From Acidobacteriota bacterium (lineage in GTDB: Bacteria; Acidobacteriota; Vicinamibacteria; Vicinamibacterales; JAHECP01), in assembly GCA_024641665.1 (NCBI GenBank), contig JAHECP010000025.1, positions 1 to 49,357 on the forward strand: 49,357 bases of DNA. Reading direction: 5' to 3'. How positions within the stretch are numbered: the first letter of the stretch is position 1; each line of letters starts with the position of its first letter. The notes beneath the pieces are model-generated. The model saw only the letters and a program-made list of their open reading frames with translations, did no database searches and was not told the origin of the DNA. Position numbers and translations under genes: made by a program. Below, in pieces: positions 16,601-28,416 of the stretch.

Positions 16601-19600
16601 ACGCACTTCGCCGTTGGCGTTCCCGACGGCGAGATCCGGCCGGTGGTCACCGTTGAAGTCGGCGGCGACGACCGCCACCGACTCGCCGACGTGGTACTGC
16701 GTGGGCGTCCCGAAGGTGCCGCCGCCGAGATTCAGGTACACCCACAGGATCCCCACACCGCTCGTGCCGGGATCGGCGACGGCGAGGTCGGGCCGGTTGT
16801 CGCCGTTGAAGTCGGCGACGGCGAGGCCTCTTGCGTCCACACCGCCCGGCACCAGGTCGGCGAACGCGGTCAGTCCGGACGGCGAGCCGCGCAAGATGGT
16901 GACGCGCGCGCCGTCACCTCCGACGGCCAGATCGACGTACCCGTCGTGGTCGAAGTCGCCGGTCGCGAGGGCCTTCGGGCCGTCGGTGACGGCCACGGTC
17001 GTGGGCGCGCCGACCGGCGGGCTGCCCGCCTGGCCGAGCAGCACCGAGACGTAGTCGGACAGCTCGTTCGCGATGGTGATGTCCGAATAGCCGTCCGCGT
17101 TGAAGTCACCGACCGCGACGGCGGCCGGCCCGGACGTGCCGGGGCCGACGGGCGCGGCAAAGGTCCAGCGGAAGCCGCCGAGACCGTTGTTCGTCATGAT
17201 GTAGAAGACCCCGCCCGTTCCGGTGCGGGCCAGGACGACGGGATCCGCGAAGTGGTCGCCGTCGAAATCGCCGCTGCCCGCCAGCGCGATCGGTCCCGCG
17301 GGCACGTCGTGGTCCATGTAGTAGTGCTGCAGCCTCGCGGTCCCGTCCGCCGCGCAGGCCTCGAACACGGCGAAGTGGCTCGACTCGACCGGCGGTCCGA
17401 CGACGCCGGGCGCGGCGGCCGACGCGACGAGCGTGTACCCGATGCCCACGCGATCGAGGCTGAGGCTGGCGAACGTCGCGATCCCGTCGAGGCCGGTGGG
17501 CAACGGCCCGCCGCCCGCGAGCGTCGCGCCGCCCGGGTTCGCCCCGAGCGCGAGCGTCACCTGGGCGCCCGCGACCACCGTGCCGGTCGTGTCGCGTACC
17601 TGGACCGTGACCGGCGGAGCCAGCGGGGTGCCGACGACGCCAGTTGTCGGCTGCTGGACGAAGAAGACGGTCGCGCCCGATGGCGTCACGACCGGCGGCT
17701 CGGTTTCGCCCGCCAGCATGGCCGCGGTATCCACGGCCTGCTGCTGCACGAGCAGCGACACGCCCGTCTCCGGGACGAACGCGGGATCGATCGACGCGCC
17801 GTTCACGACGACGTTGTTCGACTTGTCGGGGTCGTAGATCCGGAGCGTGATCCGGGCCTCCTCGCCCGGCGCCAGCCAGAGCACGGCGTTCTTCTCGGAC
17901 GGGTCGTTCTGATCGCGCAGAGCCGGCGTCGAGGACGTGATGAAGTCCGGATCGACGATGTTCTCGACGAGCACGTTGCGCGTTTCGGTCTTCAGGTCGC
18001 AGCCCTGGGCGATCGGCGTGGTGTAGATCTTGTGCAGGATGAGCTGCACCCGGATCCCCTGCGGCACCGCGGCCTGGCTCAGGAACAGGTTCACCTTGTA
18101 GGCCGCGGTCGTGTTGCCGGTGTTCTTCGCCGTCCACGTCACGTCGGTCAGCGTGCCGTTCTCGACATCTGGGTTCTCGACGTCCGGGTTCTCGACGTCC
18201 GGATTCTCCACGTCGGGATTCTCCACGTCCGGAGCGCCGACGCTCAGGTTCTCCACGTCCGGGTTCGCCAGCACGACGTTCTCGACGTCCGGGTTCTCCA
18301 CGTCGGGGTTCTCGACATCGGGGTTCTCGACATCGGGGTTCTCGACATCCGGGTTCTCCACGTCGGGCGTGAGGACCTCGAAGTTCTCGACGTCGGGGTT
18401 TTCGACATCCGGGTTCTCGACGTCCGGGTTCAGCAGGATCCGGCCGCCAAGGCCGTTCGGCAGCACGCCCGGCGCGCCGGGTGCCGCGATCTCCGAGACG
18501 TCCACGGGCACCTGGGCGCGCGGATCGGCGGCGGTCACGTACACGGTGCGTGAGGCCATCGAGCGCGGCGGCAGCGTGGCGTCGACCACGGTGAGCGGCG
18601 GCGACGCGAACTGATCGAAGGACGCCCATCCGCCCGCGGGCTGGCCCAGAATCGTGAAGCGGAAGCTGCGCGGCTGGTCGGTCGTGTTCTGGGCGAAGAC
18701 GACGAAGCTGTGCGGCACGGTGGCGCTGAGCGGCCTGGTGTTGCCCGGCGAGCCGACGATCAGGCCGGTCGTCAGCCTCGAGGTGTAGATGTTCTGGTTG
18801 CGCGAGGCGGCGAACCCGGGCGTGCAGGTCTGCGAGGTGTACGGGCTGATCGGCGGGGCGTAGTGGGTCCAGTCGCCGTCGGGCGGCACCCGCACGTCGC
18901 GGTTGTCGGTCCAGACGGCGTGGAACACGACCGGACCGCTGGTGTTGTACGCCCAGCGGCCGTTCGGGAGCGGCACGAAGGCGGGCGACGGTGCCACGTC
19001 GATGTAGTCACCGACGAAGGGCACGGTGCCCTGCTTGAACATCGGAAGGTTCGGCGGGTTCACCTGGAGCTGTTCGCACGGTTGCCCGTCCGGCGCGGGC
19101 TCCGTGCTGCCGGGGCAGGGCACCAGGTGGGCGCCGGCCGGTGGCGGGCTGCTCCGGGGCCGGCTTCCGATCCGGTACTCCGACACCCGCACCGACGGCT
19201 GGAAGACCGGGTCCGGCCCGGGCGTTCCCAGGGCCGCACGAATGTCGATCGTGTGGCGTTTGGGCGGCGCAACGACGGGGTTCGTCGCCGCCGTCTTGTC
19301 GTCGACGTACTTGGTGAAGAGCTGCGAGCGATCCTCCCGCAGGTCGTAGTAGGCGAGCACCAGCCGGCCGCCCGCGAAGGCGAGCGTCGGCATGATCTGA
19401 TGCCCCGGCTCGCTGCTGTCCTCCACCGCGCGCGGCGGCGTCCAGCTGTTGCCGTTCTTCGAGGTCGTCAGGACGATCCGCGCGTCGCCGTCGATGGGGT
19501 CCGGCCGCGCGCTCGCGAACCCGCGTTCCGCCCAGGCCACATACAGCCGGCCCTGGTCGTCGAACGTCATGGTCGGGTACGTGTTGGTCCGGAAGCTGAC

Positions 19601-20746
19601 GTCGGCGGCCGAGGTGCCCTGGTCGAATCCCGCCACCTCGGCGATGGCGACGGTGTGGTTCGGTCGCTGTCGAGTCGCATGCCGGTGCTCGAAGAGCCTG
19701 TCGAGGAGCAGGCCGAGCTTCCTGCCGCGCGGAAACCGCCTGGCCACGCCAGGCGGGTCGAACTTGCGCCCGAAGCTGACCGACCGCGCCACCATGATGG
19801 CGTCCTCGTCGTTGCCCGAGCCAAGACTGAAGCGCCGCCACGTGACGTACAAGTCGCCCGTGCGCGGGTCGATCGCGATCGAGGCGCCCTGGTTGACGTC
19901 GTCCTGCGGGCGGCTGATGCGCACCGGATGGGTCCAGGTGACTCCGCAGTCGGCGGACCGGGAGAAGCGGATCTCCGACCGCAGCGTCGACCCTTCGCCC
20001 GTGATCGACGTGAAGACCAGATAAACGGCACCGGCGCGAATCTCCTGGGGCGGCGCCCCAGGCGTATCCGTAGGGATTTCGCAGGTCTGCGCGCCCGCGC
20101 GCGGCACGTCCACGGCGAGCCACGGCTTGTCGAGGAACGCGCCCGTGGCGCCGTCGTCGCTGGCGACCACCGAGGCCCCGAGGTACGCGATGGGGTCGCC
20201 GCCGGGGACGTTGTTGTTGTCGATGTAGCGCGCGACGAAGACGGCGCTCCGATCGTTGTCCCCGCGGTTGAAGACGAGGCCGCTGTAGTAGAAGAGGCCG
20301 TTGGTGCCGGCCCGCACGACCGGATCGGCCGCCGCCTTGTACGCCTTGAGCGGCGACGCGAGCCCTTCTGGCGACTGATCCTGCGGATAGCCCGGAATCA
20401 GGTTGCTCTGCCACCGGTCGCCGCCGTCGAACGACTTGAACACGCCGAGCCACGCGTCACCCGTCTCTTCGTCGTCGGGCATGCCCGGCAGATCCACGGA
20501 GCGGTAGTCGTTCGCACCGCCCAGCATGTGCAACGGATTGCGCGTCGAAGCCGCGACCGAGGGCTCGTTCTGCCGCTGCAGGAAGGGGTCGCCGCCGGGC
20601 CACTCCAGTCCCGACACCATGTTGACGTTGCGGCCCACGACGAGGCCTGCCTGGTCCGCCGCGACCTGCGCGTGCGGCGCCCGGGCTGCGAAGGAGCTTG
20701 CGAGGATGATGGCAGATGACACGCCGACGAGGGTTCGACGGAGCAT
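13640..20746 (-). CDS. Giant secreted Asp-box / FG-GAP / beta-helix protein
   Basis: Protein of 2368 aa from ATG 20746 (GGAGGG upstream; signal peptide residues 1-27). Order of parts: a sialidase/BNR-like propeller (about 35-690) with Asp boxes SFDGGDRW and SADCGVTW; a CARDB-like stretch; an 18-unit pentapeptide array (about 774-863, PDVEN); an Ig-like domain (FFVQQPTTGVVGTPLAPP, about 1020-1110); FG-GAP/VCBS calcium-type repeats (about 1150-1500, DFDGDHFADPVVL, DFNADGYSDITIA, DFDHDGYVDLAVG); a DUF11 domain (about 1505-1605); and a right-handed parallel beta-helix (about 1650-2260) with repeated GNVISGN and NTVGG turns. No anchor or sorting tag is obvious. Likely an exported adhesin or glycan-active surface protein. 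Paralogue of 28417-34356; convergent with kinase 1. Confidence 0.92.
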   Translation of the reverse strand: MLRRTLVGVSSAIILASSFAARAPHAQVAADQAGLVVGRNVNMVSGLEWPGGDPFLQRQNEPSVAASTRNPLHMLGGANDYRSVDLPGMPDDEETGDAWLGVFKSFDGGDRWQSNLIPGYPQDQSPEGLASPLKAYKAAADPVVRAGTNGLFYYSGLVFNRGDNDRSAVFVARYIDNNNVPGGDPIAYLGASVVASDDGATGAFLDKPWLAVDVPRAGAQTCEIPTDTPGAPPQEIRAGAVYLVFTSITGEGSTLRSEIRFSRSADCGVTWTHPVRISRPQDDVNQGASIAIDPRTGDLYVTWRRFSLGSGNDEDAIMVARSVSFGRKFDPPGVARRFPRGRKLGLLLDRLFEHRHATRQRPNHTVAIAEVAGFDQGTSAADVSFRTNTYPTMTFDDQGRLYVAWAERGFASARPDPIDGDARIVLTTSKNGNSWTPPRAVEDSSEPGHQIMPTLAFAGGRLVLAYYDLREDRSQLFTKYVDDKTAATNPVVAPPKRHTIDIRAALGTPGPDPVFQPSVRVSEYRIGSRPRSSPPPAGAHLVPCPGSTEPAPDGQPCEQLQVNPPNLPMFKQGTVPFVGDYIDVAPSPAFVPLPNGRWAYNTSGPVVFHAVWTDNRDVRVPPDGDWTHYAPPISPYTSQTCTPGFAASRNQNIYTSRLTTGLIVGSPGNTRPLSATVPHSFVVFAQNTTDQPRSFRFTILGQPAGGWASFDQFASPPLTVVDATLPPRSMASRTVYVTAADPRAQVPVDVSEIAAPGAPGVLPNGLGGRILLNPDVENPDVENPDVENFEVLTPDVENPDVENPDVENPDVENPDVENPDVENVVLANPDVENLSVGAPDVENPDVENPDVENPDVENPDVENGTLTDVTWTAKNTGNTTAAYKVNLFLSQAAVPQGIRVQLILHKIYTTPIAQGCDLKTETRNVLVENIVDPDFITSSTPALRDQNDPSEKNAVLWLAPGEEARITLRIYDPDKSNNVVVNGASIDPAFVPETGVSLLVQQQAVDTAAMLAGETEPPVVTPSGATVFFVQQPTTGVVGTPLAPPVTVQVRDTTGTVVAGAQVTLALGANPGGATLAGGGPLPTGLDGIATFASLSLDRVGIGYTLVASAAAPGVVGPPVESSHFAVFEACAADGTARLQHYYMDHDVPAGPIALAGSGDFDGDHFADPVVLARTGTGGVFYIMTNNGLGGFRWTFAAPVGPGTSGPAAVAVGDFNADGYSDITIANELSDYVSVLLGQAGSPPVGAPTTVAVTDGPKALATGDFDHDGYVDLAVGGDGARVTILRGSPSGLTAFADLVPGGVDARGLAVADFNGDNRPDLAVADPGTSGVGILWVYLNLGGGTFGTPTQYHVGESVAVVAADFNGDHRPDLAVGNANGEVRVLVNDGTGFVTAGPPVALPTNLRSIAAGDFDNDGDQDVAVAPGVVGEDRFFLLFGDGGGGLSAPTSFDAGPAPWAVLAADFNQDGRTDLALANHQRHDLDGSGTTYLTMSVLLGNCRTATADLAVTFTAPPDPSPLGGNITYTATVTNNGPFPATGVSLTQALTASGSPPAFVSATPSAGTCSAALPLSCDLGTLAAGAAATVTLVVTPTSTGTLRSDWMARAAELDTSPLDNTRWAFVDIEDPFVVTTTSDSGLGSLRYAIQTANARPGPNAISFDIPGTGPHTIAPTSALPTITDPVTIDGLSQPGAAPGALLIELSGASAGPGVDGLVITAGGGIVRGLVINRFAHGIMLLGGSSTIAGNYLGTDVTGMAARANTDTGVAMLGSSNNVIGGASPADHNLISGNAGAGVSIRNSSGNAVKGNYLGTDAAGAAAIPNLHGVFIWDAPNNTVGGTAPGEGNVISGNNEEGVVISQVGATGNLVAGNFIGTDPTGTVALGNIQNGVYIDSSSGNTVGGTSTGARNVITGNLLDGVLITQGTGDASNNHIEGNYIGLGDDGSAVGNGKAGVHLSTSSVLPYVVTGNVIGGSAPGAGNVISANEYGVALDQSAVSNNRVEGNLVGIDPTGSFDRGNTWSGILVDEGAASNTIRGNVVSGNDGDGITLSTGATGTVVENNLVGVAADGETRRANAESGVSLDGAATTGNMLSGNTIAGNNVDGVNIRNGAHDNTVTGNFLGTNPGHDDIGNVGGGVRVENASYNVIGVPGAGNVISDNGIAGIILQGADHNTVQANSVGFNGGAGVVLGDSVDNLVGGDRAAGEDNVISGNNGAGIAVTGTSLRNQFSENAISNNGGLGIDLVGGTEDSYGVTANDATDPDTGPNDLLNYPILMQAVVSGSTTTVTGTLNSVPGTTFRIEFFSSPACDASGHGEGLQYLGSADVAPTDGGGDTSFKVSFPVALTLGHQVTATTNTLTATSEFSACVVVGS
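18158..18427 (-). repeat. 15-bp tandem array encoding PDVEN pentapeptides
   Basis: Exactly 18 in-frame 15-bp units (270 bp). Fifteen encode PDVEN; three, encoding FEVLT, VVLAN and LSVGA, are degenerate but keep the register. Synonymous wobble (TCCGG/TCGGG, TCTCG/TCTCC) among units shows the peptide, not the DNA, is conserved. Confidence 0.95.
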
Positions 20747-20980
20747 AGGAGCCCTCCGGTTGGACGCGGGCCGATAGGCAGAACGACCACCAGGGCGTCG
20801 GGGCACCCCCGTTCAGGGCCTGCGGCGCGAGCGCCCGACGTGACGCGAGTCCAGACCAGGACAGCAGGAGAGTGGAGCGGCCGAAGGAAGTAAGAGCGCC
20901 GACGTACGGACCACGCGACGAATACGATCCTCCGGCATCGCGCGCCACGGGCCTCCGCGTGGGAGGCGACCGTGCAGCGG

Positions 20981-21009
20981 AACGTACGCCGATTTCGACC
21001 GAGCGTCAA
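20981..21009 (-). promoter_or_regulatory. Promoter candidate for giant gene 1
   Basis: Minus strand TTGACG (21004-21009), 17-bp spacer, TACGTT (20981-20986). The leader would be about 230 nt. The -10 differs from the CATAAT box seen in front of giant gene 2. Confidence 0.35.
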
Positions 21010-21344
21010 GCCGCGCCGGTGGCTTTTTTCAGGCGGCGCTGCGCAGGTGCCCCTGCGGCCACGGACTCCAGCCCGTTGTCACGCGAGCCAGGACGGCGGC
21101 CAAACCCTTGCCCGTTCGAACCTTTCTGCGCATGGTGGCGGCCGGCGGCCCCTGCAATTTCAGATTTGTAACAGCGCAAGCCCCCACGACGCGGCCTTCC
21201 TCAACCGACCGGCCGCGCCCGCTCGCGCCCGCCGAGCCCTTCAGCACGCGCTTCGCGCGCGCTCTGCCCTTCGCCCGCCATCGTGGCTTGGCCTTGCCGC
21301 AGCGTGCAGCGCGATTCCAAGAAGCAAGAAGAAGGAGCTCCGTG

Positions 21345-21373
21345 GTGACCTTCCTTGTCTCCTCGGCGATAAT
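21345..21373 (+). promoter_or_regulatory. Promoter of the M14 peptidase gene, possibly leaderless
   Basis: GTGACC (21345-21350), 17-bp spacer, GATAAT (21368-21373). Transcription would begin close to the ATG at 21381, so the mRNA may have no leader; no Shine-Dalgarno is present. Confidence 0.45.
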
Positions 21374-21380
21374 GCGCCCC

Positions 21381-22772
21381 ATGGATCGCCTGACCTCGTT
21401 CACGGTCGTGACGTGCTTCGTGGTGTCGCTCACGGCCTGCGGGCGCGTGCGGCCGGCCACGCGGCCGGCCGCGCCGCCGGCTCCTTCGTCCCGTGCGCTC
21501 GCCGAGCTCTGGGACGCCGAGCACGTGTCGCCGCCGCTCTCGCCGCTCGTGGATCACGCCGACGTGGCACGGCGGCTCGGCGTGCTCGAGCAGGAGGCCC
21601 CCGACCTCTTCGCCGTCGAGGAGATCGGCCAGTCGATCGAGGGCCGGTCGATCAACCACGTGACGTTCGGCCGCGGGCCCTTCGTGGTGCTGCTCTGGTC
21701 GCAGATGCACGGCGACGAGCCGTCGGCGACCTCGGCGCTCTTCGACCTGTTCGAGTACTTCCGCCGCCACCGCGATGACCCGATGGCGCGGCGGATCCTC
21801 GACGCCCTGACCATCCACGTCGTCCCCATGCTCAACCCCGACGGCGCCGACGCCTTCACGCGCCGCAACGCGCAGAGCATCGACATCAACCGCGACGCGC
21901 GGCGGCTCCAGACGCCGGAAGGGCGGATCCTCAAGACGCTGCGCGACCGGCTGAACCCCCGGATCGGGTTCAACCTGCACAACCAGAGCTGGCGGACGTC
22001 GGTGGGCCGGCCGCCGCAACCCGCGTCCATCTCGCTCCTGTCGGTCGCCTTCGACGAGGCGCGGAGCATGAGCGAGGGGCGCCTGCTGACCAAGAAGACG
22101 TGCGCCGTGATCCGCGACGCCCTCGAGCCGCTCGCGCCGGGCCGGATCGGCCGGTACGACGACGAGTTCGAGGTGCGGGCGTTCGGCGACAACGTGACGA
22201 AATGGGGTACGCCGGTCGTACTGATCGAGACCGGCCCGTGGTCGGTCGAGAACCCCGACCCGACGCTCGTGCAGCTGAACTTCGTGGCGATCCTGACGGC
22301 GCTCGACGCGCTGGCGACCGGCCGCGTCCACGACGCCGATCCGCGGCGCTACGAGACGCTGCCGACGAACGAGTCGCAGCTCTTCTACCTGCTCGTCACC
22401 AACGCCACCATCGTCAACGGGGCCGGCGTGCCCCCGTTCACCGGCGACCTGGGCATCGTCGCCACGCGGCGCGTGGCCGGTCCCGGGACGGTGGAGCTGT
22501 CGCTCAGGATCGACGACCTGGGCGATCTCGGCACCTCCGGCGCGCTCGAGACCATCGACGCCACCGGGCTGGTGGCGGCGCCGCTCTTCGGCGAGGGGAT
22601 GCTGCGGGAGGGGCAGGAGGTGGCGCCGCCGGCCTGGACCGAGGACAGCCGCAGTCCGCACACGCTGATGGTGGGTGAGCCGGCCGGCCTCGTGCTGCTC
22701 CAGCCGACCGGCGTCGAGGGCCGCTACCGCGTGGTGCGGGTGATCGAGCCGACCGTCGACTGGAGAGATTAG
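21381..22772 (+). CDS. M14 family zinc carboxypeptidase-like lipoprotein
   Basis: Protein of 463 aa. Residues 1-20 form a lipoprotein signal with lipobox S-L-T-A-C, placing it in the cell envelope. The M14 zinc site is recognisable: His110 and Glu113 in MHGDEP, His200 in FNLHNQ, catalytic Glu283 in LIETGPW, plus the substrate-binding SIDINRDAR segment. Beyond about residue 320 a C-terminal beta-rich part of unknown role follows. It should remove C-terminal residues from peptides or peptidoglycan stems. ATG 21372 is a possible alternative start three codons upstream. The SGNH gene starts 23 nt after its stop, so the pair is probably an operon. Confidence 0.88.
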   Translation: MDRLTSFTVVTCFVVSLTACGRVRPATRPAAPPAPSSRALAELWDAEHVSPPLSPLVDHADVARRLGVLEQEAPDLFAVEEIGQSIEGRSINHVTFGRGPFVVLLWSQMHGDEPSATSALFDLFEYFRRHRDDPMARRILDALTIHVVPMLNPDGADAFTRRNAQSIDINRDARRLQTPEGRILKTLRDRLNPRIGFNLHNQSWRTSVGRPPQPASISLLSVAFDEARSMSEGRLLTKKTCAVIRDALEPLAPGRIGRYDDEFEVRAFGDNVTKWGTPVVLIETGPWSVENPDPTLVQLNFVAILTALDALATGRVHDADPRRYETLPTNESQLFYLLVTNATIVNGAGVPPFTGDLGIVATRRVAGPGTVELSLRIDDLGDLGTSGALETIDATGLVAAPLFGEGMLREGQEVAPPAWTEDSRSPHTLMVGEPAGLVLLQPTGVEGRYRVVRVIEPTVDWRD

Positions 22773-22795
22773 CAGACCAGGAGGGGGCAGAGCCG

Positions 22796-24685
22796 ATGAT
22801 GGCTCGAGCGGCGAGCGCGTGGCTCGTCCGGACGGGCTTCTGGATTGGCGTCGTCCTGGCCGTTGCAGGCCCGGTGCGCGCGATCGTGGACTACCTGACG
22901 GCGCCGGAGGTGTTGCTCTCGCTGCGCGACGCCGGACGGGTCGCCGGCACCCGCCGGGCGGCCGATCAGTCGGTCGTGTCGATCGACGACGAGCCCAGGG
23001 TCGCCATGCACGTGAGGACACCGGCGCGGATCGAGTGGCCCCTCCACCTCCGCCCGGGGCGGCACCGGATCGATACGGCCGTCGCCGTCGACTGGCACGA
23101 AGGTGCACAGCCGGCCCCGGCCAGCTTCCGGATCCTGGTCTCCGGCCAGGACGGCGATCGCTCGGTCGCCTCGGTCACGATCGATCCGGCGGGGTCGGCC
23201 GCCGATCGCTCGTGGCGCCCGGTCACGGCCGAGTTCGAAACCAGCGCGGAACCGGTCCGGCTGATCCTGGCGGCCGATGCGGCCGCCGGGCTCGTCGGCC
23301 CGAGCGGCGAGTGCTACTGGGAGACGCCCAGGCTCGCGGCGCTGACCGCCCCGCCCCGCCTGTGGCCGGTGCTCGTCGGCCTGATCCTCGCCATCGCGTG
23401 CGTCGTGGCGGCCCGGCGGCGGACGCTGTCGCTCGGCGTCGCCCGCAACCCCGTGGTCTGGATCGCGTACACCGCGTCGGTCGCGGCCCTGCTCACCGAA
23501 GCCACGCTTCGCCTGACAGGGTGGGGGGTCTCGCCGGTCCCGCTTCGACTGGCCGTGGCCGGCGCCGAGTCGGCCGCCTGGATGGACGCGACCGTCGAGG
23601 ACCCGGAACTCGGCTACCGGTACCGACCCGGCCTCTCCATGACGTACCCGTGGCGCGCCGGCGACGAGTCGCGATCCGAGGTGCACTTTGCGACCGACGG
23701 GGACGGCTTCCGCAATCCGCCGGGCCTCGCGTCGCCGCGGATCGTTCTGCTGGGAGACTCATTCGTCGAGGGCGATCTGGTGAACGAGCCCGAGACGATT
23801 CGCGCGCGGCTTGCCGGCGAGACCGGCGCGGCGGTGCGAAACCTCGGGCTGAGCGGATACGGCCCGCAGCAGTACGTGATCGCCGCGCGGCGCTTCGGGC
23901 TGCCCGCTCACCCCGAGGTCGTGGTCGTCTCGCTCTTCGAGGGCAACGACCTCGGCGATGCCGAGTTCTTCGACCAGTGGCGCCGATCGGCGATGCCGTG
24001 GAACGACTACGTGCTCGACGTGCTCAGATCGCAGCGCGGATCGGTCGTCGTCCGGCCGCGCCTGCGCCTGCGGACGCTGGACGCGCTCGCGGCCATCAGG
24101 TCGCGCCTGTGGGGGTTGCTCATTCCGCCGCCGCAGGTCACGGCGCCTGCGAACCCGTTCGACCGGCGGTGTGGAGGCGATCCGGAGGGCCCCGACTGCA
24201 TGCGTTTCGACGCCGGGTTCCTCTATCGCGAAACGCGATCGGCCGCCGAGTGGAGCGCGGAGCGCGGATGGGCGCTCACGCACGACGCGCTTCGCGAGCT
24301 GAGGGACGCCTGCCGCGCCCGGCGCGCCAGGCTGCTCGTCGTGCTGGTTCCGTCCAAGGAGAGTCTGTACGTCCCGCGCATCACGTCGTCGATCTCGCCG
24401 GCGGCGTTCGACCGCTTCGTCAGTGGCGCGGCCGGTGTCGCCGGGCCGTACTTCGATCGGTTCCTCGCCAACCACGGCGCGCTCGACCGCGTGATCGAGC
24501 CCTTCCTGCGCGAGGAGGGGATCGACGTTCTGAACCTGCGGCCCGTGCTCGCGCGTGCGGAGGACGAAGGGCGCCGCCCCTACTACCGCCTCGACATGCA
24601 CTGGAATGCGAGGGGCCACGCGGAGGCGGCGCGGGCGATCGCCGCCAGGCTCCGGGCGCTCGGGTGGTTGCAGGACGCGCGCTGA
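22796..24685 (+). CDS. Membrane-anchored SGNH hydrolase/acyltransferase-like protein
   Basis: Protein of 629 aa with a strong AGGAGG upstream (22779-22784). One hydrophobic segment at about 9-30, a beta domain at 50-180, two more membrane segments at about 189-206 and 222-244, then an SGNH fold. Ser322 lies in LLGDSFVEGD (block I), SGYGPQQY and SLFEGNDLGD correspond to the Gly and Asn blocks, and Asp600-Met-His602 in RLDMHWNARGH is the catalytic DxH. The DxHWN pattern is shared with envelope O-acyl hydrolases and acetyltransferase-like proteins. Substrate unknown. Convergent with DinB, stops 2 bp apart. Confidence 0.85.
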   Translation: MMARAASAWLVRTGFWIGVVLAVAGPVRAIVDYLTAPEVLLSLRDAGRVAGTRRAADQSVVSIDDEPRVAMHVRTPARIEWPLHLRPGRHRIDTAVAVDWHEGAQPAPASFRILVSGQDGDRSVASVTIDPAGSAADRSWRPVTAEFETSAEPVRLILAADAAAGLVGPSGECYWETPRLAALTAPPRLWPVLVGLILAIACVVAARRRTLSLGVARNPVVWIAYTASVAALLTEATLRLTGWGVSPVPLRLAVAGAESAAWMDATVEDPELGYRYRPGLSMTYPWRAGDESRSEVHFATDGDGFRNPPGLASPRIVLLGDSFVEGDLVNEPETIRARLAGETGAAVRNLGLSGYGPQQYVIAARRFGLPAHPEVVVVSLFEGNDLGDAEFFDQWRRSAMPWNDYVLDVLRSQRGSVVVRPRLRLRTLDALAAIRSRLWGLLIPPPQVTAPANPFDRRCGGDPEGPDCMRFDAGFLYRETRSAAEWSAERGWALTHDALRELRDACRARRARLLVVLVPSKESLYVPRITSSISPAAFDRFVSGAAGVAGPYFDRFLANHGALDRVIEPFLREEGIDVLNLRPVLARAEDEGRRPYYRLDMHWNARGHAEAARAIAARLRALGWLQDAR

Positions 24686-24687
24686 CC

Positions 24688-25236
24688 TCAGCCGCGCGGC
24701 GCGGCCGCCTGCGCCGCCGCGCGCGCCTCGCGCTGGCGCGTCAGGTGGGGCACCTGGCCGAGCAGCCGCTGCAGCACCATCAGCTGACCGCGGTGGTGCA
24801 TCTCGTGCTCTTTCACGCCGAGCAGCAGCTCGAACCGGCTCTTGCTGGGCGGCTGGAAGCCCTCGGGATAGGCGATCCGCTCGGCGAGCGTCGCCTCGCT
24901 CAGCGACTCGAGGAAGCCGGCCCACTGGTCGCCGTAGGTCCGCAGCGCGTCGAGGATGTCGGCCTTCGCCCGCAGCTTCTGCTCCTCCGCGTTCCAGCGG
25001 CGCATCAGGCCGAAGAAGTCCAGGCCGACGAACGTCGTGATGCTCTGCTCGGCGTGCAGCTCGTGGGGCCACCGCGTGCCGATGACGAGGTGGCTCAGCA
25101 CCTCGGCCACCGTGCGCGTGGCGGGCGTGGCGCGGAAGGTGTACTGATCCGCCGGGATGTCCTCCGCCACCAGGATCGTGTTCTTGCGGACGGTCCGGAA
25201 GCTGTCGGCCAGGTCCTTCGCTCCGTAGTACTGCAT
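24688..25236 (-). CDS. DinB superfamily protein
   Basis: Protein of 182 aa, a four-helix bundle of the DinB/YfiT type. LSHLVIGTRWPHELHAE supplies the first metal-binding His region and GVKEHEMHHRGQLMVLQRLLG the second (the HExxHRGQ-like signature). Family members are metal-dependent, some acting as thiol transferases (bacillithiol- or mycothiol-linked); a given role cannot be set here. ATG at 25236 follows GGAG and starts the conserved fold; the frame is open further upstream into kinase 2 control DNA but is not coding there. Confidence 0.88.
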   Translation of the reverse strand: MQYYGAKDLADSFRTVRKNTILVAEDIPADQYTFRATPATRTVAEVLSHLVIGTRWPHELHAEQSITTFVGLDFFGLMRRWNAEEQKLRAKADILDALRTYGDQWAGFLESLSEATLAERIAYPEGFQPPSKSRFELLLGVKEHEMHHRGQLMVLQRLLGQVPHLTRQREARAAAQAAAPRG

Positions 25237-25336
25237 GCGTGATCTCCCAGGTGGGCGCCGCCGCCTCACCGCGTCCTGCGCCACTCGAGTGGAAAGGGGA
25301 AGGGGACGGGCGCGTGACGCGCCCGGCCGCGCGGGC

Positions 25337-25345
25337 ATTCTAGCA
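25337..25345 (-). promoter_or_regulatory. Extended -10 candidate for the dinB-like gene
   Basis: On the minus strand TGCTAGAAT, an extended -10 (TG-n-TAGAAT), lies about 92 nt before the DinB start. No clear -35 is present. It is back-to-back with the kinase 2 promoter. Confidence 0.4.
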
Positions 25346-25371
25346 CGGCCGTTCGCCCCCGACGGCTCGCA

Positions 25372-25400
25372 TTGCCCGCCCGGGACGTCCGGGGCATAAT
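25372..25400 (+). promoter_or_regulatory. Sigma70-type promoter of kinase gene 2
   Basis: TTGCCC (25372-25377), 17-bp spacer, CATAAT (25395-25400), 38 nt before ATG 25439. The GGGGCATAAT core is identical to the promoter of kinase gene 1. Confidence 0.65.
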
Positions 25401-25438
25401 GGCGGCACTGTCTCGAACCGAGACGATCGTGGACCAGC

Positions 25439-28387
<2,949 letters not shown>

Positions 28388-28416
28388 ACAGCCTCAACCG
28401 CACGCCGAGAGCCTCG

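Larger units (their letters stand above)
20747..21380. other. Intergenic region between giant gene 1 and peptidase gene
   Basis: 634 bp without a convincing gene. It holds the Shine-Dalgarno and a promoter candidate of the giant gene (minus strand, 20981-21009) and a promoter for the peptidase (21345-21373). Open frames here are short and run into each other on both strands; none shows a recognisable domain. Confidence 0.55.

Noticed and set aside
15554-18553. 999-residue plus-strand frame opposite giant gene 1
   Set aside because: Arg/Val/His-rich composition without any domain; it is the antisense shadow of a GC-rich repeat gene whose own frame carries clear domains and a signal peptide.
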